Shown here: positions 31,501 through 40,410 of the stretch, piece by piece
Numbering within the stretch: the first letter of the stretch is position 1
Layout of the letters: every line of letters starts with the position of its first letter
From: SVTX01 sp045588675
GTDB taxonomy: Bacteria; Bacillota; Clostridia; Oscillospirales; CAG-272
Length of the DNA stretch: 43,790 bases
Assembly: GCA_045588675.1 (NCBI GenBank)
Contig: JAZNER010000050.1
Coordinates: forward strand, 1 to 43,790
Direction: 5' to 3'
The notes under the pieces: generated by a model
Seen by the model: only the letters and a program-made list of their open reading frames with translations
Told to the model about the DNA's origin: nothing
Database searches by the model: none
Position numbers and translations under genes: made by a program

Positions 31501-32625
31501 ATGGCAGATAAAAGAGATTATTACGAGGTGCTTGGCGTCAGCAAGGGCGCTTCGGACAGCGACATAAAAAAAGCATATCGTTCACTTGCGAAAAAGTATC
31601 ACCCTGACATCAATCCAGGCAATAAGGAAGCTGAGGCAAAGTTCAAAGAGGTAAACGAGGCGTATGAGGTTCTTTCCGATGCGGATAAAAAGGCTAAATA
31701 CGACCAATACGGCCACGCCGCATTTGACCCAAGTGCCGGCGCGGGATACGGAGGCTTTGGAGGCTTTGGCGGAGGCTTTGATGTTGACCTTGGCGATATA
31801 TTTGGCAGCTTTTTCGGAGGTGGCAGTAGCCGCCAAAGACGAAACGGCCCTCAAAGAGGAGATGACATTGAGGTTAATGTCACTATAAATTTTGAAGAAG
31901 CTGTTTTCGGCTGTAAAAAGGATATAAGCTTTACAAGATATAGCAAATGCTCAAAGTGTCACGGAAGCGGTGCTGAAAGCGGAGTGGCTGAAACCTGCCC
32001 GAGCTGTAACGGCAGCGGACAGAGGAGAGTTACACAAAACATTGGCGGTATGCAGTTCCAATCAACTACCACCTGCGATAAATGTCGCGGAACAGGTAAA
32101 TACATCAAAAATCCTTGTGCCTCTTGTCGAGGCTCGGGCTTTGAAAGAGTTACAAAGAAGCTGACAGTAAATATTCCTGCGGGAATTGACAACGGTAAGG
32201 GCTTGATTATTCGCGGAGAGGGTAACGACGGTAAGAACGGCGGACCTTCGGGAGATGTAATTGTAATGGTAAGCGTGCGCCGAAGCTCGACCTTTAAGCG
32301 TGACGGCTACAACCTTTATTGCGAGGTGCCGTTGACAATTACCGAGGCTTCTCTTGGCGCGGAGATTGAAATACCCACACTTGAGGGTAAGCAGAAATTT
32401 TCAATTCCCGAAGGCACACAGACAGGTACTACCTTCAGCTTGCGCCAAAAGGGAGTTCCAATCGTGAATTCAAGCCGTAGGGGCGACCTTTACTTTACGG
32501 TAAATGTTGAAATACCCAAGAGCCTTAATGATAAGCAAAAGGAGCTTCTCCGCGCATTTGCCGAGGCTTGCGGAGAGGGAAGCTACCCGAAGAAAAAAGG
32601 CTTTATGAAAAAAGACAAAAAATAA
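31501..32625 (+). CDS. dnaJ: Chaperone protein DnaJ (type I Hsp40)
   Basis: Co-chaperone that stimulates DnaK ATPase. 374 residues: J domain with the HPD tripeptide (KKYHPDINPG), a Gly/Phe-rich linker, four CxxCxGxG zinc repeats (CSKCHGSG, CPSCNGSG, CDKCRGTG, CASCRGSG) and the C-terminal substrate domains. The ATG at 31501 has TTTGGAG upstream; eight further open codons lie before it without a ribosome site. Confidence 0.98.
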   Translation: MADKRDYYEVLGVSKGASDSDIKKAYRSLAKKYHPDINPGNKEAEAKFKEVNEAYEVLSDADKKAKYDQYGHAAFDPSAGAGYGGFGGFGGGFDVDLGDIFGSFFGGGSSRQRRNGPQRGDDIEVNVTINFEEAVFGCKKDISFTRYSKCSKCHGSGAESGVAETCPSCNGSGQRRVTQNIGGMQFQSTTTCDKCRGTGKYIKNPCASCRGSGFERVTKKLTVNIPAGIDNGKGLIIRGEGNDGKNGGPSGDVIVMVSVRRSSTFKRDGYNLYCEVPLTITEASLGAEIEIPTLEGKQKFSIPEGTQTGTTFSLRQKGVPIVNSSRRGDLYFTVNVEIPKSLNDKQKELLRAFAEACGEGSYPKKKGFMKKDKK

Positions 32626-32640
32626 TAAGGATAAATTCAG

Positions 32641-33612
32641 ATGACAGATACAGATACAGATAAGGATTACCTATGCGGTGACTTTGGCGAGGTTACTGAG
32701 TGGCTTCAGATAAAGGTCACAGTGAAAACCGAGCGACTTGACGAATTGACTGCGCTTATGAGTATGCTTAACAGCAATCTTCTGATTGAGGATTTGAGCG
32801 ACATTGACCTCAAAACCTGTTACGGCGACTTGATTGATGAAAAAATACTGAATGCAGATAAGTCGCACGCTTCGGTGTCATATTTTGTTCCGAAGGATGC
32901 GAATATTGCTGACGATATGGCGTTTTTGCGTGAACGCTTAGCGTCGGCGGGCTTTGAGGATGCAAAGACCGAGCTTATCGGGCAGTTGGCAGAGGACTGG
33001 GAAAATTCTTGGAAGGAGTTTTACAAGCCCTTTAAAATCGGTAAGATCGTAATTGTTCCCGCGTGGGAAAAATACACTGCCGAGCAAGGCGAGATTATAG
33101 TTACAATGGATCCGGGAATGGCTTTTGGTACGGGAACGCACGAAACTACCCGCCTTATCATAGGACTTTTACAAAAGTATGTTAAAGAGGGTAATAGTCT
33201 GCTTGATGTAGGTACGGGAAGCGGAATTCTGGCAATTTGCGGCGCAAAGCTTGGTGCTATGCCTTGTCGCGCATACGATATTGACCCGATGAGTGTTCGC
33301 GTTGCCAATGAAAATATCCGCGAGAGCGGTCTTGCCGATAGGATCACTTGCGAGAGAAGCGACCTTTTAAAGCAGGTACATAATATTGCGGGCGGATATG
33401 ATATAATCTGCGCTAATATCGTGGCTGATATTATTATTCGTATGACACCTGATGTCGCACCCTTTATGCACGAAAAGACGGTTTTACTTGCTTCGGGCAT
33501 TATTTCGGAGCGTTGTGAGGAAGTCGTTGCCTGTTTTGAAGCAAATGGCTTTAAGATCGTTGAGCGTGCAGAGGACAATGGGTGGTGCGCTTTGGCGGTT
33601 TCATTGAAGTAG
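32641..33612 (+). CDS. prmA: Ribosomal protein L11 methyltransferase
   Basis: SAM-dependent methyltransferase that trimethylates ribosomal protein L11. 323 residues: the N-terminal substrate-recognition domain (TEWLQIKV) and C-terminal Rossmann domain with DPGMAFGTGTHETT, LLDVGTGSGILAI and the ANIVADIII motif. An unusual acidic 18-residue N-terminal extension (MTDTDTDKDYL...) precedes the usual start; AAGGA is well placed for the ATG at 32641. It ends the hrcA-grpE-dnaK-dnaJ operon, a common linkage in Firmicutes. Confidence 0.95.
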   Translation: MTDTDTDKDYLCGDFGEVTEWLQIKVTVKTERLDELTALMSMLNSNLLIEDLSDIDLKTCYGDLIDEKILNADKSHASVSYFVPKDANIADDMAFLRERLASAGFEDAKTELIGQLAEDWENSWKEFYKPFKIGKIVIVPAWEKYTAEQGEIIVTMDPGMAFGTGTHETTRLIIGLLQKYVKEGNSLLDVGTGSGILAICGAKLGAMPCRAYDIDPMSVRVANENIRESGLADRITCERSDLLKQVHNIAGGYDIICANIVADIIIRMTPDVAPFMHEKTVLLASGIISERCEEVVACFEANGFKIVERAEDNGWCALAVSLK

Positions 33613-33629
33613 TATTATATTGAATTTAT

Positions 33630-33685
33630 ATAGGGAGGACAGAATCTTTTTTGAAAAGCTTTTGTCGTCCTTATAGCTTTTTTAT
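33630..33685 (+). terminator. Weak terminator after prmA
   Basis: AGGAC (about 33636-33640) pairs with GTCCT (about 33667-33671), extended by TATA/TATA around a small bulge, and is followed by CTTTTTT. The stem is imperfect. It is the only candidate end for the heat-shock operon. Confidence 0.4.
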
Positions 33686-33750
33686 TCTATAAATTTGAAG
33701 CTTTTAAAAAGCATTTTAGCACAAAAAATCTACCACTTGAATGAAAGGTC

Positions 33751-33779
33751 TTTACAAATTTTCTGTTTTGTAGTAAAAT
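33751..33779 (+). promoter_or_regulatory. Candidate promoter of the LytTR gene
   Basis: TTTACA (33751-33756), 17 bp, TAAAAT (33774-33779), 30 bp before the TTG start. Confidence 0.5.
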
Positions 33780-33809
33780 AAAATTACAAAATGACGGGGA
33801 GGTGCGCTC

Positions 33810-34265
33810 TTGAAGATAAAAACCGAGATTTGCGACGGAGAGGAAGAAATAATTATCCGTTGCAATGGGCGAAGTGAAAAAATTCTTCAAATTGAAAATA
33901 TGCTTGAAAGCTTAGCGTCAAGCCGACGCGAAATTGCGCTCTATTCCTCAGGTGTGGAGCATTACATAGCAATAAAAGATATTTTGTATTTTGAAAGTAG
34001 CGAAAACAAGGTTCGCGCACATACGCGGGATGCCGTTTTCACAACAGAATATAAGCTTTTTGAGCTTGAACAAATACTCCCGTCAAGCTTTGTGCGGGTT
34101 GCAAAATCCGCAATTGTCAACATAAATCAGATTGCTTATTTAAAGCGGGAGCTTGTAGGCAACGGAGAGCTTGGATTCAAGAGCTCAAATAAGAAAACAT
34201 ATTTTTCACGCGCATATTACAGAATTTTAAAAGACAAAATTGATGAGGTGAGGTTAGGAAAATGA
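33810..34265 (+). CDS. LytTR-family DNA-binding regulator
   Basis: A 151-residue stand-alone LytTR transcription factor. The LytTR domain fills residues 45-148 (IKDILYFESSENKVRAHT, LPSSFVRVAKSAIVNINQIAYLKRE by its ends, FSRAYYRILKD). There is no receiver domain; the N-terminal 40 residues are a short separate module, as in small LytTR regulators paired with membrane inhibitors. Start TTG with GGGGAGG seven bases upstream. It overlaps the following membrane protein gene by 4 bp, so the two form a regulator-membrane protein pair. Confidence 0.9.
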   Translation: MKIKTEICDGEEEIIIRCNGRSEKILQIENMLESLASSRREIALYSSGVEHYIAIKDILYFESSENKVRAHTRDAVFTTEYKLFELEQILPSSFVRVAKSAIVNINQIAYLKRELVGNGELGFKSSNKKTYFSRAYYRILKDKIDEVRLGK

Positions 34266-34972
34266 AAACTTCGAAAATATTTTTTGGTATATTATTTATT
34301 GCTTTGGCAATAGGCTTGATACTTGATGCGGTAGGCGTAATGCCTTTAATTATCGGTGGAATTGGTGAGATTTCAGTATTTAAAATCATTTTGGGGCTAA
34401 TACTTATAGCAATGGTCTTTAACCTCATATTTAAGTTGAAAATAGCAGACATTTTTTTCCCGTTGGCTTTATTATTTATGCTTTTCGAAGGGAATATTGC
34501 ATATGCCCTGAAGCTGCAGGATGATAATATTATTAACAACTGGTTGCTTTTAGGCTGTGCGGCTTTGATGAGTGTCGGCGTTGCGATTTTATCGCCCAAA
34601 GGCCGTCAAAGCATAATTATAAATCTGGATAAACAAGGCTCAAAGGCAAAAGAAACAAATATCGGCTCATCTGTTAATTATATTGATTGCGAAGCCTTTG
34701 AAAGTGAGTTTTTTGAAAACGATTTAGGCTCTTGTGTTATTCATTTTGAGAATGTTGAAAAATATCAGGGCAACGGAACTCTTATTATTGAAAATAATCT
34801 CGGCTCAACGACAATTTTTGTGCCGCGCGAGTGGTGTGTTTCCGCAGATATTGACAATTCACTCGGAAGTGTTTCTTGGCCTAACAAATCGGAAATGAAC
34901 CCCGACGGCAAAAAGCTGAAAATAAAAGGAGAAAACAGTCTCGGCGCGATTACAATTAAATTTGCAAATTAA
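34262..34972 (+). CDS. LiaF/LiaI-like membrane protein
   Basis: A 236-residue protein with four membrane segments in the first 115 residues (DUF5668/LiaI-like) and a soluble C-terminal repeat domain of the LiaF type. Three similar strands are visible (NDLGSCVIHF, NNLGSTTIFV, NSLGSVSWP and NSLGAITIKF). Such proteins modulate cell-envelope stress signalling. The overlap with the LytTR gene suggests it senses the membrane and controls that regulator. Confidence 0.8.
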   Translation: MKTSKIFFGILFIALAIGLILDAVGVMPLIIGGIGEISVFKIILGLILIAMVFNLIFKLKIADIFFPLALLFMLFEGNIAYALKLQDDNIINNWLLLGCAALMSVGVAILSPKGRQSIIINLDKQGSKAKETNIGSSVNYIDCEAFESEFFENDLGSCVIHFENVEKYQGNGTLIIENNLGSTTIFVPREWCVSADIDNSLGSVSWPNKSEMNPDGKKLKIKGENSLGAITIKFAN

Positions 34973-34978
34973 ATAAAT

Positions 34979-35011
34979 AAGGTGCTATAACGCTTTTTGT
35001 TATAGCACCTT
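34979..35011. terminator. Bidirectional terminator between LytTR pair and ABC importer
   Basis: 13-bp stem AAGGTGCTATAAC / GTTATAGCACCTT with a GCTTTTT loop between converging genes. Confidence 0.75.
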
Positions 35012-35015
35012 ATGT

Positions 35016-35588
35016 TTAAATATAAATTTTGTCAGCACCGAGCATTTCGGCTTCGTGCTCGTTATGTGTTACGATAAGCAGAGCTTTCCCGAATGAAAAA
35101 TCCTTTAAGATTTCAAGCATTTGCTCGGCTATTTCTCGGTCAAGAGCCGAGAATGGCTCGTCAAGCAAAAGGATTTTCGCGTCTGTTGCCTCAGCGTATG
35201 CCAAAAACCGTGCAAAAGCTACTCTTTGAGCCATTCCGCCCGAAAGCTCACTTGGCATTTTGTCGGAAGAGGCGAGCAAGCCGACTTGCTTTAAATACTT
35301 TTCGGCAAGCTCACATTTCTTGTCAGTCAGAACTGTCTTTATGTTTTCTATAGCGTTTTTCCAAGGCAAAAGTCTTGGCTCCTGAAACATAAGAGCCATA
35401 TTGCCTTCTGCCGTTATGTCGCCGCTGTCAAGCTGAATAAGTTCTTTGGCGGCGCGCAAAATCGTAGTTTTTCCTGCTCCTGATTTTCCCATTAGTGCGA
35501 CAGGCTTTTCGGCGGTAACCTTTATTGAGAAATCCTTTATTATTTGCTCACCGTCAATGCTGACGGTGATATTTTTAAGTTCAAGCAT
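35016..35588 (-). CDS. NitT/TauT-type ABC transporter ATP-binding protein
   Basis: A 190-residue ATPase, short for the family (usually about 240). Walker A GKSGAGKTT (about 34-42), Q-loop MFQEPRLLPW, signature LSGGMAQRVAFARF, Walker B ILLLDEPFSALD and switch His in IVTHNEHEAE are all present; the last roughly 50 residues of typical SsuB/TauB proteins are missing. It powers uptake with the permease and binding protein encoded upstream in the same operon. It overlaps the permease gene by 8 bp. Confidence 0.93.
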   Translation of the reverse strand: MLELKNITVSIDGEQIIKDFSIKVTAEKPVALMGKSGAGKTTILRAAKELIQLDSGDITAEGNMALMFQEPRLLPWKNAIENIKTVLTDKKCELAEKYLKQVGLLASSDKMPSELSGGMAQRVAFARFLAYAEATDAKILLLDEPFSALDREIAEQMLEILKDFSFGKALLIVTHNEHEAEMLGADKIYI

Positions 35589-36345
35589 TTGTTTTACCTC
35601 CGTGTATGGCGGTCAAGCAAAAAAAGAGCAATTTTTCAATGATTATGCTCAAGATGATTACAACGATAGTCCACGCGAAAAGGTCAACTGTTTCAAGGTT
35701 ATATTTTGCCTCGAAAATCTGCTTACCAATTGAAATGCTTGGCAAAATCAATGCCTCCGCGGCAATTCCTGCCTTCCAAGACATACCGAGCGAGCTTTTG
35801 AGTGACGCCGTAAAGTAGGGAAGAGTTGACGGGATATATATGCTTGTCAACATTTTTGATTTTGGAATTTTATATGCGCTAGCCATTTCAAGCAAGGATT
35901 TGTCGCAAGATTTTAGCCCAACTTCAACATTCGACCACACAATCGGTAAAACGATTAGTGCCGATATAAAAAGAGCTACGGCATCACGGCTGAGCCAAAG
36001 GAACAACAGAATAATAAAAGATGCAATCGGAGTTGATTTTATTACTGCCAAAATTGGAGAAAAGAGGCTCTTTGCAAAGCTTGAAAATGCAGTTAAGGCT
36101 CCGCCGAGAGCGCCGATTAGGACACCCGCAAGCATACCGAGCATAACTCGTCCGATAGAATGAATAATCGTTATATAAAAGTCTTTATTGGCACAAAGCT
36201 CAAAAATTCTTTTAAGCACGCAGAGCGGAGAGGGTAAAATTAATTCAAGATTTATAATACCTGATGCAATCTGCCAGATTATTATCCAAAACAGTACGGC
36301 AAGTGCAGATATAGTAAGCCTTTTAAACTTATTAGTTTTAATCAT
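35581..36345 (-). CDS. NitT/TauT-type ABC transporter permease
   Basis: A 254-residue permease with about six membrane segments and the BPD_transp_1 EAA-like loop (LLEMASAYKIPKSKMLTSIYIP). The ATG at 36345 overlaps the end of the binding-protein gene by 8 bp (ATGATTAA), which indicates coupled translation; the frame is open 37 codons further upstream only because it runs inside the preceding gene. Substrate class: sulfonate, nitrate, taurine or a thiamine precursor. Confidence 0.9.
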   Translation of the reverse strand: MIKTNKFKRLTISALAVLFWIIIWQIASGIINLELILPSPLCVLKRIFELCANKDFYITIIHSIGRVMLGMLAGVLIGALGGALTAFSSFAKSLFSPILAVIKSTPIASFIILLFLWLSRDAVALFISALIVLPIVWSNVEVGLKSCDKSLLEMASAYKIPKSKMLTSIYIPSTLPYFTASLKSSLGMSWKAGIAAEALILPSISIGKQIFEAKYNLETVDLFAWTIVVIILSIIIEKLLFFCLTAIHGGKTNA

Positions 36346-37351
36346 AGTCAATATAAATATTACTGTCGGGGATTTTTCCGCCGATACTCTGGGGAGCAAT
36401 ATCGTAAAGCTTTGAAAAGAACTTATCAAGGGCGCTTGCCATCTCTTTTCCGTCAATATACTTGATGTTGCACTTAGGGATTGCCATTTCGGCTATAAGT
36501 GCCTTTCCTGCAAAAATGCCAAGGCTTTCAATCATTTCTGAAGCTTCCTTCGGGTTGTCGTTTGTAAAGCTTATTGAGCTTTCATAAGATGAAAGAAATT
36601 CTTCAAGCTCTTTTGGGTGTTTTTCTGCCCATTCTGTTCTCACGACTATACAGCCCTGTGCCAAAGTATTCTCACCGTATATTTTTTCCCATTCCGCCGT
36701 TAAGTCAATAGAGTTTATCAGATGACGGCTTGAGTCAGACGACAGAGCCGAAGCTGTCATAGCAATTGTAACCATAGGCTCAGGCAGAACTGCAATATCT
36801 ACCTGTCCCGAAACAACTGCACTGCGAAGGTCTGCGGGCTGTGCATAAGAGGTGTCGATTATTATATCCTCGTTTGGTGTAAGTCCGTTTGCTCGGCAAA
36901 TAGCCTCAAAGATGAATGCAGGATTTTGAGCTGGAGTATAAACCTTCTTGCCGACAAGGTCGGAGATACTCTCTACTTCGCCGACACTATTGTTTGTGAT
37001 AAGATAAAGGACACCTAAAGTGTTGATTGCGGCAATCTTTACCTTGCCTTGACTTTTGTTGTATAATGCGGCGGCGGCGTTTGTGGGAAGGGCAGCGATG
37101 TCAAGGTCACCGTTTATAAGCGCCGCTGTTATATTTGAGGGGTCACTTTCAACCGAAAAGCTATAATTGAGCGTTGATGCACCCAGCTTTTCGTCATTCA
37201 TAAGCTTAGCCATTCCAAAGCCCGTAGTTCCGTTAAGTGTAGCGACACAAATTTCCAGCTCTCGGTCAATTTTAGTTGAAGAGCAGGAGCAGAATGTCAG
37301 CAAAAGTGAAAGGATTGTAACAATTTGAATAATAATTTTGCAGTATTTCAT
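36338..37351 (-). CDS. ABC transporter substrate-binding lipoprotein (NMT1/SsuA-like)
   Basis: A 337-residue solute-binding protein with a signal peptide (residues 1-22) ending in TFCSCSS, which offers a lipidation Cys. The mature part matches the NMT1/THI5-like or SsuA fold (ALINGDLDIAALPTNAAAALYN, ISDLVGKKVYTP, VVSGQVDIAVLPEP). It would capture a small organic molecule outside the cell for the permease and ATPase encoded next. The exact ligand cannot be read from sequence. First gene of the operon. Confidence 0.9.
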   Translation of the reverse strand: MKYCKIIIQIVTILSLLLTFCSCSSTKIDRELEICVATLNGTTGFGMAKLMNDEKLGASTLNYSFSVESDPSNITAALINGDLDIAALPTNAAAALYNKSQGKVKIAAINTLGVLYLITNNSVGEVESISDLVGKKVYTPAQNPAFIFEAICRANGLTPNEDIIIDTSYAQPADLRSAVVSGQVDIAVLPEPMVTIAMTASALSSDSSRHLINSIDLTAEWEKIYGENTLAQGCIVVRTEWAEKHPKELEEFLSSYESSISFTNDNPKEASEMIESLGIFAGKALIAEMAIPKCNIKYIDGKEMASALDKFFSKLYDIAPQSIGGKIPDSNIYIDYD

Positions 37352-37395
37352 TTTATTCGCTTTCTCAATTAAATGTATTATTTTAACAACATAAT

Positions 37396-37424
37396 ATTAT
37401 ATAACAATAAGCTTAGATTGTCAA
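37396..37424 (-). promoter_or_regulatory. Consensus promoter of the ABC importer operon
   Basis: Minus strand: TTGACA (37424-37419), 17 bp, TATAAT (37401-37396), 45 bp before the binding-protein start. On the plus strand the interval also holds a weaker TTTACA (37464-37469), 16 bp, TAATAT candidate for the nucleotidyltransferase gene. Confidence 0.75.
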
Positions 37425-37585
37425 GCAGTCGATTAGGGAGGCAATTGTAAAATATGTGTAAAATTTACAAGCCGCATATTTACTTTAATATAGAAATAGT
37501 TTATAATTAATTATTAGTGAACAAATAATTATATTTTTATGAATGCGGAATTACAAAATTCTAATTAATAAGGGGAAGTTTTATT

Positions 37586-38485
37586 ATGACACTTGTTATT
37601 TTGGCTGCCGGAATGGGCTCGCGTTACGGCGGGCTTAAGCAAATTGACCCGATTACAGATAATGGCGAATTTATTATTGACTTTTCGATTTTTGATGCGG
37701 TAAAGGCGGGCTTTGATAAGGTCGTATTTATCATAAAAAAAGAAAATTATGGCGCGTTCAGCGAAACTGTCGGAGCGCGTGTTGAGCCGTATGTGAAGGT
37801 TGAGTACGCTTTTCAGGACTTGAATGACTTGCCTTTGGGATACACAGTGCCCGAGGGCAGAGAAAAGCCTTGGGGAACAAGCCACGCTTTGCTTTGTGCC
37901 AAGAATTTTGTTGACGATAATTTTGCGGTAATCAATGCCGACGATTTCTACGGACGCGACGCGTTTATGAAGCTTGCAGAGCACTTGAAGACTCATAAAA
38001 CTACCGATAAAAATTATTGTATGATAGGCTATGTTCTGCGCAACACCTTGACTGAAAACGGAACTGTTTCAAGAGGAAAATGTGTAACAGAGAAAGGAAT
38101 GCTGAATTCTATTACCGAGCTTACAAAAATTAAAACAAATTCAAATGATGCACTTTATTTAAACGACAGCGGAGAGTGGGAAGAATTGTCGGGCGACACA
38201 ATAGTTTCTATGAACTGTTGGGGACTTACACCGGCAATTTTTGCAGATTTGGAAAATGATTTTGAAGCTTTCCTTTCTTCAGAAAGAGGACAATCATTAA
38301 AGGGCGAATGTTATCTTCCCGGCTCTGTCGATACTATGATGAAAAACGGCTTGTGTGATGTAAGAGTTTATCCGACAACTGCCTCGTGGTATGGCGTTAC
38401 ATATTCTGAGGATAAGGAAAGCGTCAAAAACTCTCTCCGTGCGCTTATGCAGAACGGAGAATATCCGTTACAGCTTTGGAAATAA
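37586..38485 (+). CDS. Sugar-phosphate nucleotidyltransferase
   Basis: A 299-residue nucleotidyltransferase (GT-A fold) that would join a sugar-1-phosphate or similar compound to a nucleotide. The glycine-rich nucleotide loop LAAGMGSRYGGLKQ (about 5-18) and the metal motif INADDFYG (about 115-122) are clear. The C-terminal part (PTTASWYGVTYSEDKE) is typical of an uncharacterised NTP-transferase subfamily in Clostridia. Just upstream of galE, it may supply sugar nucleotides for surface polysaccharides. AGGGGAAG precedes the ATG. Confidence 0.85.
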   Translation: MTLVILAAGMGSRYGGLKQIDPITDNGEFIIDFSIFDAVKAGFDKVVFIIKKENYGAFSETVGARVEPYVKVEYAFQDLNDLPLGYTVPEGREKPWGTSHALLCAKNFVDDNFAVINADDFYGRDAFMKLAEHLKTHKTTDKNYCMIGYVLRNTLTENGTVSRGKCVTEKGMLNSITELTKIKTNSNDALYLNDSGEWEELSGDTIVSMNCWGLTPAIFADLENDFEAFLSSERGQSLKGECYLPGSVDTMMKNGLCDVRVYPTTASWYGVTYSEDKESVKNSLRALMQNGEYPLQLWK

Positions 38486-38600
38486 ATACGATTATAGGCT
38501 GTTGGTGTATCAGGTGATTTAAGTAGTACGAGCTACCCAAAATGGAAGCAATCGTTGCAAAATACATTTGAAATTAAAAGAAAATTTTAAAGAGGTAAAT

Positions 38601-39620
38601 ATGTCAGTTTTGATTACAGGCGGAGCGGGCTTTATCGGGTCGCATACTGCGGTTGAATTTTTAAATGCGGGAGCAGAAATTGTTATTGTTGATAATTTCT
38701 GCAACAGTAAGCCTGTGGTTCTTGAAAGAATACGCGAGATTGCGGGCAAGAGCTTCAAATTTTATGAGGCGGATTTGCTTGATGTAAAAGCGCTTGATAG
38801 AATTTTTGAGGAAAACCCCGAGATTGATTCAGTAATACATTTTGCAGGGCTTAAAGCAGTGGGCGAATCGGTTTCAATGCCCGTGGAGTATTACCACAAT
38901 AATGTAACGGGAACGCTTATGCTTTGCGACTCTATGAAGCGTCACGGAGTTAAAACTATTGTTTTCAGCTCATCTGCGACCGTTTACGGCTCACCAGACA
39001 CAGTTCCGATCGTTGAGAATGCAAGAGTGGGTAATGCTACAAACCCTTACGGTGAAACAAAGGTAATGATTGAGAGAATACTCAAGGATATATTTGTTTC
39101 TGATAACGAATGGAAAATTTCAATTCTTCGCTACTTTAATCCGATTGGAGCGCACAAGAGCGGAAAGATCGGAGAGGACCCCAACGGTATTCCGAACAAC
39201 CTGATGCCTTATATTACAAAGGTTGCGGCAGGTAAGCTTCCTTATCTTCACATATTCGGTGACGATTATGATACTCACGACGGCACGGGAGTGCGCGATT
39301 ATATCCATGTAGTTGACCTGGCGCGCGCACACTTAAAGGCTCTTGAAGCTGCTAAGCGACTTGGCGGAATTGATTATTTCAATATCGGTACAGGCAAGGG
39401 CTATTCGGTGCTTGATATAGTTCGTGCCTATGAGGAAGCAACCGGCATTAAGGTTGAGTATAAAATTGAAGGCAGAAGAGCGGGGGATATTGCAGCCTGC
39501 TATGCCGACCCCACAAAAGCGAGAGATGTACTCGGTTGGGTTGCTGAGAACGACATAATTGATATGTGCCGAGATGCTAACAATTGGCAGACAAAAAATC
39601 CCAACGGATATGGCGAATAA
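38601..39620 (+). CDS. galE: UDP-glucose 4-epimerase
   Basis: SDR-family epimerase interconverting UDP-glucose and UDP-galactose (or the N-acetyl forms). 339 residues: NAD-binding GGAGFIGSH at the N-terminus, Ser in SSSATVYGSP, and the catalytic YxxxK in NPYGETKVMIE; RYFNPIGAHKSGKIGEDP and the YIHVVDLARAH block complete the family pattern. The ATG at 38601 has AAGAGG upstream; eleven open codons before it are not conserved. Confidence 0.96.
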   Translation: MSVLITGGAGFIGSHTAVEFLNAGAEIVIVDNFCNSKPVVLERIREIAGKSFKFYEADLLDVKALDRIFEENPEIDSVIHFAGLKAVGESVSMPVEYYHNNVTGTLMLCDSMKRHGVKTIVFSSSATVYGSPDTVPIVENARVGNATNPYGETKVMIERILKDIFVSDNEWKISILRYFNPIGAHKSGKIGEDPNGIPNNLMPYITKVAAGKLPYLHIFGDDYDTHDGTGVRDYIHVVDLARAHLKALEAAKRLGGIDYFNIGTGKGYSVLDIVRAYEEATGIKVEYKIEGRRAGDIAACYADPTKARDVLGWVAENDIIDMCRDANNWQTKNPNGYGE

Positions 39621-39631
39621 TTAACAAATAA

Positions 39632-39664
39632 AAAATCACTCCGTTTTTTAAACGGAGTGATTTT
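39632..39664. terminator. Bidirectional terminator after galE
   Basis: 15-bp stem AAAATCACTCCGTTT / AAACGGAGTGATTTT with a TTT loop between converging genes, A-rich on one side and T-rich on the other. Confidence 0.85.
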
Positions 39665-39676
39665 TATGTATGTATT

Positions 39677-40408
39677 TTAGCCTCTTTTCATTTGTCGCAC
39701 AAAAAGAATAACCGCAAGAGCAAGCGAAAGAAGCCCATAACCGAGCACCCAGAGCAAATGGACAAGGATATTATCAAAATTGCCCATATAAACCGCTTTT
39801 TCAAGCTCAACAGCGTGTGAAAACGGAAGCAAATTTGCAACGGCTTCAAAGGCACCGCCAACAAGCGACAAGTCAAACCAGATGCCAGATAACCAAGCGC
39901 TGAGATTGGTGAGAAGTGTTCCGCAAATTCCGCCGACCTGCTTTTGAGTTAAAATGCTTCCAAACAAAAGTCCCAATCCGATAAATAAAATCGAAATCGG
40001 AATAATGAATAAAATGGCGTACAGAATATTTACAGTAATTTCAAGTCCTAAAATTATGCCTAAGATAAAGCAGAGTATGCTTTGCGCCAAAGCAATCGGT
40101 AAAATCGGCAGGGTGTAGCCGATAATAAAATCAATAGCTCTCATAGGCGTTGCATAAAGTCTTTGCAAGAACGCGCTTTCTCTGTCCTTGGCAATCAGAG
40201 TTGCCGAGAAAAGCGTCATAAATGAAAGACCAAATACGGTCATACCGGGGGCCAAGCTTTCAATTTCAAAAATACTTACGGGGATATTTGCCTGAATAGC
40301 AGACAACAGTAAAATCAGAATAACAGGGAAGCCAAGTCCCATAGAAAGAGTGATTGGGTCGCGCAAAATTTCCTTTGCAGTGCGTTTTGCATAAGTAATA
40401 GCTCTCAT
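39677..40408 (-). CDS. ABC-2 type transporter permease
   Basis: A 243-residue membrane protein with six membrane segments, of the ABC-2 family (type V exporters). The extracellular/loop stretch AKDRESAFLQRLYATPMRAIDFIIGY is a family hallmark. It works with the ATPase encoded 2 bp upstream. Possible cargo: drug, peptide or lipid; not determinable. Confidence 0.9.
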   Translation of the reverse strand: MRAITYAKRTAKEILRDPITLSMGLGFPVILILLLSAIQANIPVSIFEIESLAPGMTVFGLSFMTLFSATLIAKDRESAFLQRLYATPMRAIDFIIGYTLPILPIALAQSILCFILGIILGLEITVNILYAILFIIPISILFIGLGLLFGSILTQKQVGGICGTLLTNLSAWLSGIWFDLSLVGGAFEAVANLLPFSHAVELEKAVYMGNFDNILVHLLWVLGYGLLSLALAVILFVRQMKRG

Positions 40409-40410
40409 TT

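Noticed and set aside
33021..33578. 185-codon open frame antisense to prmA
   Set aside because: Inside the methyltransferase gene on the other strand, with serine/isoleucine-rich composition typical of a shadow frame.
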